A program made the position numbers and the translations under genes. The notes under the pieces were generated by a model. The model ran no database searches. It was given only the letters and a program-made list of their open reading frames with translations, and had not been told where the DNA came from. This document shows positions 24,843-35,186 of a DNA stretch of 64,000 nucleotides, in pieces (the stretch's first letter is position 1; the number at the start of each line of letters is the position of its first letter). Origin of the DNA: Jackrogersella multiformis (taxonomy: Eukaryota; Ascomycota; Sordariomycetes; Xylariales; Hypoxylaceae); the NCBI GenBank assembly GCA_902806575.1, contig CADCXD010000009.1:682001-746000 (forward strand), read 5' to 3'.

Positions 24843-25993
24843 GAGCCCTAGAACGACATCTTTTCTATCTCCTACTTCTGGTATATCGGCGGCCAGATAG
24901 CAGTATGGATTGTGGCGTTGGGTGTTTGATATCCCCTAGTCCCTGACTCCCCCGAACTAAGGCCATTCGAAACGACACGTTATATGAAACCCTAAAAAAG
25001 CTAATGGTTGATGCATGAGGTGTGCGAAGCAGAGGGTTTGGTGAAGAACTTGTCAGGAATAAAAAACCTGGGCGGAATTGATATCCCTTACAAATATTGC
25101 ATGCCCAATTTTCGGAAGAGGGACGATGGTACCGTGGGAGAAAAAGAACAGCCTTGTCTTCCCGATTTTTCATATCTCAGCACATCGCCCCGTGGAGAAG
25201 CCGAAGGCGGCAAGGGGGATATCCAACCTGCCTTTGTATCTTCTGCGAGTCGATGTCCGTTTTACTAGTTGCAAACTGCGTAGCCTTTTTTCTACTTTCA
25301 CGCCCCCTTTTTCTCCTAGTATTAGTGCCTTCTAATGCAGATATCAATACGAGTTTTCTTTGATGTCTACGACCGTTGACATTGCTTTACAAATTTATCG
25401 AGTTCATTTTGGTTATGATATTGAAATGGTGCATGTTGTATGTCCATTGGTCTGGCTTGGATAATTATATGCAGGTTGTGAAGATGTGAGACCTTACGAA
25501 GAGTATTGCTCTATTCCCCAGTAGAAAGGGGTTCAGGTATTAGTTAGCTTTCACTCGTAGAACGACAACAGACCATCGTGTAATGCCACGTCAAGATATA
25601 CAACAACAAGTCTAGCTCACAATCTACAGTATCAAGTTGAATTAGTTATGCTACCAGCGACGAGTTAATATCCATTTCCACGGACACAGCTTGTTACGTT
25701 CCTATCAAGGGCCTCGATAACTACCCTGAGCAAACCCTCGAGTTCCAAGCTCATGCTGCTTGCTTCCTTACCGCAACGCCGTTTCCCTAACCGGTACACT
25801 GACTCAAGGAGAAGAAATACGCGAGCGTTGCGTTGTCCGCTGAAATATAAGAAGAGCCGAACTAAACTAAGATATCTAGTGTCTTTCTCAAGGGTGGTGG
25901 TGGTGGTGGTTATCCCGTTTTCCCTTCCTTCGCCTTCATGCGACCAAATGCCATTCTCTGCCGAACTCTCCTCGCGCTCTTCTTGTAGGCGTC
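24843..25993. other. Intergenic region (convergent 3' ends)
   Basis: Separates the ends of the septin and the minus-strand Bax-inhibitor gene. A (GGT)n tract occurs at about 25895-25912. Short ORFs here lack recognisable content. Confidence 0.55.
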
Positions 25994-26978
25994 CTAGTTG
26001 CTGCTCTGGCTGTTCAGGATGCGCAGGATGGCGAGGAAGAGGTTGATGATGTCGAGGTAGAGGCTGATGGCGGCGGCGATCTCCTCCTCGACGTGGTGCT
26101 TGCGCATGACGAGCTGGGTGTCGACGAGGATGTAGGCGGAGAAGATCAGGGCGGAGATGCCGCCGTAGACCAGCTCGCCGGTGCTGGTGGAGGGCAGGAA
26201 GGCCATCATGAAGCCGAAGAGGAGGAGCCCCCACAGCGCACCGAAGAGGTAGGGCATCCACGAGGTGAAGTCGTACTTGGTCTGGCAGGCGAACAGCGTC
26301 AGGAAGACGAAGATGCCGCCGGTGAGGATCACGGCGTTCAGCACGATCTGCGTCTTGTAGAAGGATACTACGACCGAGATGGTGTACGCCTCGAGCAGGG
26401 TGAAGCCCGAGAGGAAGAGCAGGTTGGTCGGGTACGACTTGCGCTTCCAGTACGTCAGGAGCATGAATATGAGGGAGCCGGCGAGCTAGTGAGTCGGTGC
26501 GTTAGTTTTCCGTCTTCAATGAAATCTTTCACTCCCAAGTCATAACCTTCGGAGCAAGGAGAGGAAGAAACAGGATACGGGGGGAGGGGTTGAATGCGAC
26601 GCGACGTACGGAAACCCAGACCAAAGCCGGGTGGGACTGGATCCAGCCCTTATAGTCCTCGCTCCAGAAGCTGACGGCGCTGACGGCGGCGGTGACGAGC
26701 AGCTGCGCGGTCAGGATGGTGTACACCTTGCGGATGAACTGGTTGCGGATGTCGATGGTGGCCTCGGCGACCGACCCGCCGAACTTGAAGTCGTCGGGGA
26801 TGTTGTCCTCGCTGCTGCGCGGCGCGCCCTCGAACAGCGGAGCGGACGCGGACGCCGATGGGGTGTAGGAGGCGGGCTCGGCGGCCTGGTACGATGGGGG
26901 CGCTTGCGACCACGCGCCCGCGGCGTCCTCGTCCGGGTCCTGCGTCGGCGCCGCCGTGTACTTGGCGTTGGCGGCCAT
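25994..26978 (-). CDS. BXI1: Bax inhibitor-1 / lifeguard family membrane protein
   Basis: Seven-transmembrane TMBIM/LFG protein (yeast Bxi1/Ybh3 relative), linked to ER/mitochondrial calcium handling and cell-death control. Exons in transcript order 26978-26610 and 26485-25994, phase 0, 286 residues. The soluble Pro/Ala-rich N-terminus (about 80 residues, PPSYQAAEPASYTP) is followed by the family start VAEATIDIRNQFIRKVYTIL. Hydrophobic helices follow, then GFTLLEAYTISVVVSFY and the C-terminal signature FSAYILVDTQLVM with EEEIAAAISLYLDIINLFL. The last two acidic positions fit the di-aspartyl pH/calcium sensor of the family. The N-terminal exon is conspicuously GC-rich. The 5' leader contains a (GGAT)n tract near 27090-27125. 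Confidence 0.92.
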
Positions 26979-27717
26979 GGCTTCGAGGTGAGGGATATAA
27001 ATACGGCTGTTTGCGATATGCGGTTTGGTGATGCACGATATTAAGAGACAGAAAGGAGTAATGATCTGCCGGCGGTGGTGGTGTTGACGAGATGGATGGA
27101 TGGATGGATGATGGAATGGGATGGATAGAAGGGGTCTAGGTGGGAGGTGATTGTGTAGTGTAGGTGCAAAAGAAAGCACACCGAGAATAGCGGGGCGTGA
27201 TGAGGTAAGTAGCTACACTAGGGTACATAGGCGACAGAATGCTGCCCAGATGAGTCTAGGTTTTCCAATCTCAGCCAATCAAGGTGTGGTCATAGGGTCA
27301 TACAAAAAGTAAGTTTGCTGGTGTGGCGAGTTTTCCTTCTCTTAAGGAATAATCCTAGCCACTATATTAGGCAGCCTTGCGATAAGCCAATCGCCTACCA
27401 ATCATTGTTAATCGCCTCCAACTCTTATTGCATTGTGGCGTTTTTTATACGGCTCACTGCGTTTCAACCCTCAACAGTCACAGTAAACCGAACAGGCAGA
27501 ACAGGTAGAATATCGCTACAGATAATCATTATGTGCATCCATTTCACGTACCACTTTGACCGAGGGGTTCTAGCCACTCTACTTGATGTCTATTTAAAAT
27601 TAACAGCGCCATCATAGAATGGCTCAACCGCTTCGGCAGCAGTCTCATAACTAAAATCCCATCATATTCTACCCTCCGATACGACTGCCATCTAGTGCCA
27701 ACTCTTCATTTTTCACC
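26979..27717. other. Divergent intergenic region
   Basis: Upstream of BXI1 (minus) and of the 362-residue protein (plus). Contains the GGAT repeat of the BXI1 leader and a CCAAT-type sequence near 27276. No gene is visible. Confidence 0.5.
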
Positions 27718-28806
27718 ATGGCGTCAAGCCCTGATTTACTTCCTATGTCTCCAGAATCTAACGCTGTCGGGATCTCATCAGATCAAGCTAAAGACATAAG
27801 ACCCACGCCGTATTGCTCGGATGCTACGGCCGTGAAGGAGATTGTCGAAGCATTGATCGAACTGAAAGCAAGAAACGACACAGATGAGGGTTGTGATGAG
27901 CTTCTACAACGGTGCGAGTTCCGAATCACCGACTCGATCTTGGAGCTCTTCGTTCAATTCTTAAAGCTTGACGACCTTTGGCGTACATATATACCTCGAC
28001 TAGATCATTTCCCACATGAGCTGGCTCTATTCGATGATCAACGGGACAGCCTTGCTGAATGGTTAACGGAATGTTGCCGTATAGAATTTGATCTTGACCA
28101 ATACTGGCTCGGCATTCGTATAAAGTCAGAGTCTACGTTTCATAATGTACTCCAAGCGTGGACAGTGGAATACGTTCTCGCTGAGATGAAGGGTTTCTTT
28201 AGCACCCACGCCGAGGATTATATTGTACAGCCATATCAAGGTCGCATCGTCACAGGTCCAAGGAAGGGTTTCTACCCTGACAGTTCGATATATTGCTATA
28301 CTAAACATAAAATGGTAGGCCGGGGGCGACCTGCTGTCATAATTGAGGTTGGGTTTTCTCATCCTACCACGGCAGAAAAAGTCCAACAATATATAACCTT
28401 AGGAAATGGCATCACCCGATGTGTTCTATGTTTGAACGTGGAGTATGTGCCGAGAAGTGGACGAAAGCCCGACTCATCTTCGGGCCCACCTAGCCTGATA
28501 CAATTCCAGGTTTGGTATGGAGCATTCGATGTCAAGCAGAACAAATGGAAGGCTATGTTGGTAGCAGACGAGACGGATCTTCGAATCAAAGTCCGTGACG
28601 ATCCAAATGCCGGATTCGACCTGGTCCGGTACCTTGTGCGTAAGAACTTCGAGATTGAAGCTGGGCCTAACTCAAGGAACCCCATTTTCATTTCGTACCA
28701 GCACTTACTAGACAGGATTGACACGGCATGGGAAGATGAATGTTGTGACTACGATATCCTGGAATTGGAGGACGACGAGGACCTGGAACGCGAGTGGGGG
28801 GTTTGA
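27718..28806 (+). CDS. Uncharacterised protein, possible PD-(D/E)XK-like fold
   Basis: Single-exon protein of 362 residues with a strong start context (ACCATGG). I do not recognise a named family. The centre reads FYPDSSIYCYTKHK, then RPAVIIEVGFSHPTTAEKV, with P187-D188 and E210-x-G212. This spacing, a PD on one strand and hydrophobic-hydrophobic-E on the next followed by S-x-P/T, resembles PD-(D/E)XK nuclease-like cores such as the Uma2 group; the lysine of ExK is replaced by glycine, as in some divergent members. The N-terminus is helical (EIVEALIELKARND) and the C-terminus acidic (LELEDDEDLERE). It could be a domesticated nuclease, an inactive fold or something unrelated. The codon pattern is even throughout and no intron is needed. 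Confidence 0.75.
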   Translation: MASSPDLLPMSPESNAVGISSDQAKDIRPTPYCSDATAVKEIVEALIELKARNDTDEGCDELLQRCEFRITDSILELFVQFLKLDDLWRTYIPRLDHFPHELALFDDQRDSLAEWLTECCRIEFDLDQYWLGIRIKSESTFHNVLQAWTVEYVLAEMKGFFSTHAEDYIVQPYQGRIVTGPRKGFYPDSSIYCYTKHKMVGRGRPAVIIEVGFSHPTTAEKVQQYITLGNGITRCVLCLNVEYVPRSGRKPDSSSGPPSLIQFQVWYGAFDVKQNKWKAMLVADETDLRIKVRDDPNAGFDLVRYLVRKNFEIEAGPNSRNPIFISYQHLLDRIDTAWEDECCDYDILELEDDEDLEREWGV

Positions 28807-30832
28807 AGAACAAGAACTGTTGAGGGGTAATAGCAAGCGTAGCTAGGTATCAAGAGTGAAAAGCTTTAAGTCGAGGAAGCAATGGTAACTTGACGTTTAT
28901 TTTATTTACATGGTTAGCCAGTAAAGTTATAAACTTCCCAGAAGATTTACAATCTTTGGATGGCAATATACCTCGGTAGTAACTGTGGGACAGCTTATGT
29001 AATGAAGAGGATAAGTAAGATCCCAAGTGTTTTAGGTTGAAGTAAAAACCTATAGAATACAACAACCATTATCCTACTCCTACATAACTCAAGAGGAAGG
29101 CTTAACAATTGGCATGAGTTCTCCACTTATGAAAGCTTCGGAGAATAGGTACCTAGGTACCGGGGTAGGTAAGGAAACATGCCACGAGAGCGATAGATCT
29201 GTAGTTGTGCCGAGTTCATTGGCTCTCATTGGTTAGAACGACTCGAATACCAGGTACCTAGAGTGACGAAACCGACTTGCGTACCTACCTAGGCTAGGTA
29301 GGTAACGAGTTGTCAGTCTAAGGAGTTTATTCTCATTGGCTGCGAACTATTCCACATGCCCACAAGCTGCAAGTGACGATTCAATATTGGATAGCAGGAA
29401 GCAATGTAACATTGATGTGGCTAGCTGACAGCGGGGAAGGAGGAGGAATAAAAGATAATAATATGGAGGTTACCTGTCATAAGAATATATAGAAAAATGG
29501 AAATACCTGCCCACCAGGCAATCAATGGTAAAGGCGAAACAAGACTTGATACGATATTTAAACTCTCTTCAGCTTGACCTACCTCAAGTGCTATCTAAAT
29601 ACCAATTTAAGTTTATATTTAACGAATTATTAGTAATCTCTAGAGGAAGTGGGCAGGTATAATCAAGCTTTGCACTTGATATTGTTTCAAGATTACCTTA
29701 GGTACCTACCTAGGTACATATATGTATGTCTACCTACATACCTAGGTAGGTATAGAAAATAACATTAGAGGTACCGCCTTCATCTACAAGCTAAGAAAAA
29801 GGATCTCAACAAATCTCCCAATCTCCTCATGGCTCGAAGCCGGATGCTACCACATTAGGTAAATATGGCATATCGATCGCCGATCTCTCCCTAATCTAAT
29901 TTGATATGTCCTCTTCGTCATCCCATCCTAGGTACCCAGCTGCCCAGCCATGAATGTAGGTAATTATGTGCGTGTATTGGACCAGGTACCTAGGTAGGTA
30001 AGATATAGGAGCTCCAGGGCTTCAATGCGCTTCATATGATGTTATTTATTTTTTATAGCGCTAAGAGGGGCAGAGGGGGGCAGAAGGGGCAGATGGAAGC
30101 CCCTATCCATCCTGTCCATCTTGTCCATCCTATCTACCTGCCGGTACCTAGGTACCTACCTGGTAAGTAACCTTTGGTGCTACGTCTATTAGCGATCTTC
30201 AGAGGTATGAGACCAATAGTATCGATACAAAGGAGGTAGATGGCCCACTATGCCCCTGTTAGAGAAGCACGCTACCGTGCTAGGAAAGTAGGAAAGTGCC
30301 TAGCTCCAAATGACCCCTCCCTTTTCCCGTTCACCGCTCTGACCGCCCTGACCTCTAAATCGTCTTGGCTATCAAAAAACTGGTGTCAATGGAGGGGGGG
30401 CCCACCTTCAGTTCAACATCTTCAAAACATTTCTCCTCCATATCAGTCCCAGTGGTAGTATTCGATCAAAGGCAATGTTCTTCGCGTGCTACCGGGGGAC
30501 TTGTTGGACAACACATTCGTTTTGAAGAAAAGAAAAAGAAGGTGATGGTTTGACTTCTCACAGCGTCTGTTTTTATTTTTCTATTCTAGATTCTAGATTC
30601 TAGATTCCGGATTCTATTCTAGACCCTTGACTCTTGACTCTTGACTTGACTTTACCTTACCTAAGTAGCCGCCGACCACTAAAGGTGAAGCATTCGTTAC
30701 TGGGTATTTTGTCCGAATATCAATTGGTCTTCGGCTTTTACTATCCTCCCCGACGATCCACCAAGAGACCACCGACATATCCGCGACCAATTCAGCGCTG
30801 TGGCGCTTTCAATTGACCATCCGAGAGAAAAT
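28807..30832. other. 2 kb intergenic region rich in ACCTAGGT palindromes
   Basis: No gene seen. Palindrome clusters occur near 29150, 29284-29303, 29695-29752, 29984-30000 and 30143-30160. Tandem GATTCTA-type repeats lie at 30583-30620, and a (GGGGCAGA)-like run at 30066-30095. Confidence 0.6.
29695..29752. repeat. ACCTAGGT palindrome cluster
   Basis: Successive ACCTTAGGT, ACCTACCTAGGT and ATACCTAGGTAGGTAT units surround a TACATATATGTA core, so nearly the whole stretch is made of inverted repeats. Confidence 0.75.
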
Positions 30833-32604
30833 ATGAACGAATCTGCCCCCGATGCTGTCGATATAGAACGTGGTGATACCCCAACACCAGAATCTACTAC
30901 GACCATGGAGCCCCAGGTCGAGAAGCCCGAAGCGACCCCAATGAGACCACCGATGAAATCGCGCAGCTCAACGAATAATCCCTTATACGTGAGGACTAGC
31001 AACAATAAGGTCTTGATCCGGAGAGTCAAGCGGAAAGATAATGGTCCTATGAAGAGCTTAGCGCGCTGGTTTCTTGACAATCAAACGGGTATGTCTTAGT
31101 CGACTTCAAATCTACGATGAATGATTATCCTAGATCTAGATCTAGCCCCCATTAAGAGGCTCACTGGATTATGCTGGATCCTGTTGGATCCTCTGTTCCA
31201 CGACAGCTGTCGCTAATACTTTCCAATCCTGCAGGCCTCTCATTCAACGTCATCACTTTGATATTTCTCGCCCACGTGTGTCTGCCAAAAGCGCGCCCTC
31301 ACACCTCTAAATTCTTCACTCTCTCCTACTACAATGAGGAGTCGGGGAAATACGCCATTGGGTCAAATGACTACCAGTTCATCTCCTTCTGCATTGTCCT
31401 TTTTACCGGCCTCCGCGCCGGCTTGATGGCATATGTGTTGGCGCCATTGGCCAGGCAATGGGGCATTTCCAAGAAGAAAGAAGTCACTAGGTTTGCGGAA
31501 CAGGCTTGGATGATGGTTTACTACTCCGTTTTCTGGTCTCTTGGTTTGGTAGGAGAAAGCCCCTGATGTGTCAATGGTTTGGGAGACCGACTATAAACAT
31601 CATTACCCAAAATACTCCATTATTTTATACTAATCATTGAGTAGTACTTATACGTCAAGTCGCCCTATTTCCTAAACATGAAAGAGCTTTGGACGAATTG
31701 GCCGAACAGGGAGCTCGATGGGCTCATGAAGGCCTATCTACTAGCTCAGTGGGCTTTCTGGATACAGCAAGTTCTTGTAATTCACATCGAGCAGCGCAGA
31801 AAAGACCACTGGCAAATGCTTACTCACCATTTCATCACCATCACACTCATTTCCGCATCTTATTGCTATCACCAGACCAAGGTCGGCAATCTGATCCTTG
31901 TTCTCATGGACGTGGTCGATTTATTCCTACCGGTAAGCTAAAGCATCCCCGAGCTAGCAAATGTAATACTACGTGGTGGCTAACTCTTTATACAGCTTGC
32001 AAAATGTCTCAAGTACTTAGGTTTCGCGAGATTATGCGATGCCACATTTGGAGTCTTCATGGTGTCGTGGTTCGTGGCTCGACACGTGTTTTATCTTATG
32101 ACATGCTACAGCATTTACAAAGATTTGCCTGTGACGATACCTTCGACCTGCTTCCGGGGTCCCAATTCGAACCTAACAGGACCTTTCCCCGTTCCTGACG
32201 GATGGGGTTATTATGTCGAGCCATTTACTAATTTCGAGGGGACAATTTGTTTCTCTACTTCCGTGCGATGGGCATTCCTGTACTGCTTACTTGGTCTCCA
32301 ACTTCTTACCATATTCTGGTTCTTCATGATCATTCAGGTTGCCATCCGCGTCCTTAAGGGCGACGGCGCTGATGATACTAGGAGTGACGACGAAGGAGAG
32401 GAAGAAGAAGAAGAAGAAGAGTTCGAGTACGAAGAGGCACAACCACTTGAGGAGGAAGTAGGTGTCGAGTCCATCGACTTAAAGGGGTGGGAGCGCCGAT
32501 CAGGTGTTAAAAGGGCTGCAAGCTCTTCTGGTGTCAGTTTACCCGGCCACAGCGATCGTAAGGAGTTGCTCGGCCGTATTGGGTGCGAGAAGCAGGTTGA
32601 CTGA
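30833..32604 (+). CDS. Ceramide synthase (Lag1/Lac1 type, TLC domain)
   Basis: ER membrane enzyme that N-acylates sphingoid bases with fatty acyl-CoA to form (dihydro)ceramide. Exons 30833-31088, 31235-31548, 31645-31932 and 31996-32604, 488 residues, phases consistent. A soluble N-terminus of about 85 residues is followed by multiple transmembrane helices. The Lag1 motif is evident: HWQMLTHHFITITLI with the catalytic-type H251-H252, then GNLILVLMDVVDLFLP with D279 and D282, and LAKCLKYLGF directly after the third intron. The C-terminus is highly acidic (a run of Glu after DDEGEEEE) and contains a possible regulatory Ser-rich tail. An upstream in-frame GTG extension exists, but the ATG at 30833 is the first ATG. 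Which of the two fungal ceramide synthase classes it belongs to cannot be settled by eye. Confidence 0.92.
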
Positions 32605-33602
32605 TAGATCAGCTCTTGCGGTGCGCGACTATGGTAGTCGGCAGGCCTATTTCCCTGCGGCGGCCGCAGGGATATTTTGCGCACTGCTAGGGGCGATGTC
32701 CGAGGATGTCGGATAGTCAAGAACACAAAAGTTTAGCGCGGCGATCTTCTTTCTGTCTTGTTCATATGATGGGTCGATCTTGGGGCGGTATCCGTGTGCG
32801 CTCCTTACATTGCGCTGATGACGGCGGGAGAACATCTGCTCTAACTCGGTATATATATATAGACTTGGAATTCAGTAATTATACCCCTTTTCATGGCAGC
32901 CCGCTTTGGGCCCGATTGTTGCTGTCGATTAGCGTGTGACCATCCGCTTTGATACCTATTAAGGCTGTAACGTTCCAAGTCACCTCATCGTGCATGCTTG
33001 GAGTTCGTTGCGGGAAGATGTACTCTGAAGGTATAACTCTAACGCTATGTTGGTAAGCCCCTTGAATACTCTTATTTTCTTACCTTCGACAGTGCAGCTA
33101 TCACACGACCATATTTTCACTTACTAGGTATCGGTCAGCCCCAAGTATTATCATCAAAGTATCATCAGGTGGCACCAAGCGCAACTCTATTCGATGTTTT
33201 TTACCACATATTTCCCATAGCGCCATCGAAAATAGGCATTTGTGAACCTTGTGGTGTCAGCCCTTTATATCGAAGGTTTCCTGTAGGGTCCTAGCTGTGT
33301 GCCATATGACCACAAAGCTACCGCCCCTGAACTCAAATCAACGATAGCCTCAGACGACACACAGAATACCGACCTGAATGCTACCTACCTGGCGCCCCGG
33401 CGTAGGGCTCACCAACTGTAAACATGGTGGCAAGGCGTTTTGAGTTCTCGTACCTGTTCTAGGGGACGGAGAAAACTGACGTCCTGATAAAGATCGAAAC
33501 CACGAAGGCTCCCAATCTCTTCCCAACTCTTCTGTCATCTCTTTCTGCTTTACTGCCCACCCCTTCCAAATTTACCACACTTAACTTCATCACAAGACAG
33601 AA
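32605..33602. other. Intergenic region
   Basis: Contains the 3' flank of the ceramide synthase gene and the promoter of the coiled-coil gene. No gene-like ORF and no ACCTAGGT cluster is evident. Confidence 0.5.
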
Positions 33603-35186
33603 ATGGCTCCCGTCTACTTCGACACATTTGACTCTGATGACAGCTCAGATATGCCATCTACAGCACCAGACGACGCAATGCTAAACCCCCCTAGAAGTCG
33701 TGAAGGTTTTCGAGCGCATTTCTTTCGCCGCTCCAGAGCCAGGGCTGTGAGGCCTAGAGAGGATGCCGAGAGCGTGGCTATCATCACCGGGCTAGAGGTG
33801 CAGCTCAGAGAGGCGAATGAGAAGATTGCCAGCCTAGAGGCGAAGCTGATCTCTAATTCCAACACAGCTGAGCGAATAGTAGTGGTTCAGCTAAATAGGA
33901 TATCTCGCCTCAGAGAGGCCTTGGCAGCCAGCGAACAACAGAGGCAGGACGAGTCCGAAAAACACAAGAAAGCTCGCGAGACGGCCGAGCAGCTCATCGA
34001 ATCGGTCTACGAGCACAGGGCAAACTCCAGATGCCAAGTCCGCGCCCACCGGGAGATGGCCGCAGTGCTAGAAGAAAGCATCATGCAGACGGCGAAGGCG
34101 GTGCGCAGCGAGGAGGCGCGCATCCGCGAGGCCACGACCCTGCGCGAGGAGCTCGGCGCCGCCAACCGGATAATCCACGACGAGCGCAGCCTCTCGCGCA
34201 TAGTGTCGCAGCAGGTCGAGGGCATGAACGGCATCCTCAACGTGCAGCACACCGAGATCAAGAACCAAAAGGCCACCATCGCCGACCTGCACCAGCTGGC
34301 CAAGGCCCTGCAGCACGAGAACGCGCGCCTATCCGCCGCCGAGCTCGCCGCCGAAGATGCCGGCGGCGGCGCGGCAGCCGGCCTCGAGACCAAGGTCGCC
34401 GCCCTCGAGGAGCAGAAGGCCGCGCTCCAGACCCAGCTCGAGGGCGAGCGCCGCGCTAACTCGTCGCTGCGCGACTGGGTTGCTAAGACCGAGGACCGCG
34501 TCAGCGCCGAGTGGTGCGACTTGCGCGCGGGCGCGCACGCCGAGCTCGACCGCATGCGCAGGGGCCTCGCGGCCTTCGAGGCGAAGCTCATCGCCTACTT
34601 CCGCCGCGAGGACGCCGCCAGGTACCACCACCACCACCAGCAGCAGGACGCGACGCTCCCCGCCATGACGCCCAACCCGTTCGCCGACCGCAAGTACCCG
34701 GACCACGCAGGCGCAAATGTAGATGTAGGTGCCGACTCGGACCTAAGCGTGAATGTACGCGTGCAGACCGCCAGCCCGCTGCCCCAGGCGAAGTCCGAAC
34801 ACCGCCAAGCCGCGGAACATTGCGACCTGCAGGACGAGCTGCAGGAGCTCCGCCGCGGCGGCGCCAAGAAGGAGCAGTTCGGATACCCGCTGGAGCGGGT
34901 GCGGGCGCACGCGTCGCCGCCACGGGCGCCGGAGCAGCAGCTGCTGGACGTCGAGGAGGACATCCCGGTGCTGCGGCTGCCGTCGCCGGTGACGCCGCTC
35001 CCGGCGACGGAGCTGCACTTCAACTTCGACCGCGACGGCAAGTACGAGAGCCAGTGCGACGCGGGGAGCGCGGACGACCACGCGGGGTTGTCTGACGTAC
35101 CCAGCGAGGGCGACGCGTACGAGGATAGGTGCAACTCGTACTCGTCGTCGAGCACTGTGCGCAGGGCGGACAAGCGGGCTGATTAG
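33603..35186 (+). CDS. Coiled-coil protein of unknown function
   Basis: Single-exon ORF of 527 residues. After an acidic Ser/Asp-rich start, residues of about 58-335 are almost continuous heptad-like coiled coil rich in Glu, Ala, Arg and Leu (for example LEVQLREANEKIASLEAKL). A His/Gln patch (YHHHHQQQD) follows, then a Pro-rich and acidic low-complexity tail ending in basic residues (VRRADKRAD). I do not recognise a family; structural or cytoskeletal roles are possible but unsupported. From about 34030 to 35150 the GC content is far above the flanks, and several long ORFs appear in the other frames as a by-product. The forward frame is chosen because it gives a coherent coiled coil along its whole length and starts with a good ATG context. 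Confidence 0.75.
   Translation: MAPVYFDTFDSDDSSDMPSTAPDDAMLNPPRSREGFRAHFFRRSRARAVRPREDAESVAIITGLEVQLREANEKIASLEAKLISNSNTAERIVVVQLNRISRLREALAASEQQRQDESEKHKKARETAEQLIESVYEHRANSRCQVRAHREMAAVLEESIMQTAKAVRSEEARIREATTLREELGAANRIIHDERSLSRIVSQQVEGMNGILNVQHTEIKNQKATIADLHQLAKALQHENARLSAAELAAEDAGGGAAAGLETKVAALEEQKAALQTQLEGERRANSSLRDWVAKTEDRVSAEWCDLRAGAHAELDRMRRGLAAFEAKLIAYFRREDAARYHHHHQQQDATLPAMTPNPFADRKYPDHAGANVDVGADSDLSVNVRVQTASPLPQAKSEHRQAAEHCDLQDELQELRRGGAKKEQFGYPLERVRAHASPPRAPEQQLLDVEEDIPVLRLPSPVTPLPATELHFNFDRDGKYESQCDAGSADDHAGLSDVPSEGDAYEDRCNSYSSSSTVRRADKRAD

Noticed and set aside
34007..34706. Several long ORFs in other frames of the coiled-coil gene
   Set aside because: They arise from high GC content and have low-complexity Arg/Pro/Ala compositions.
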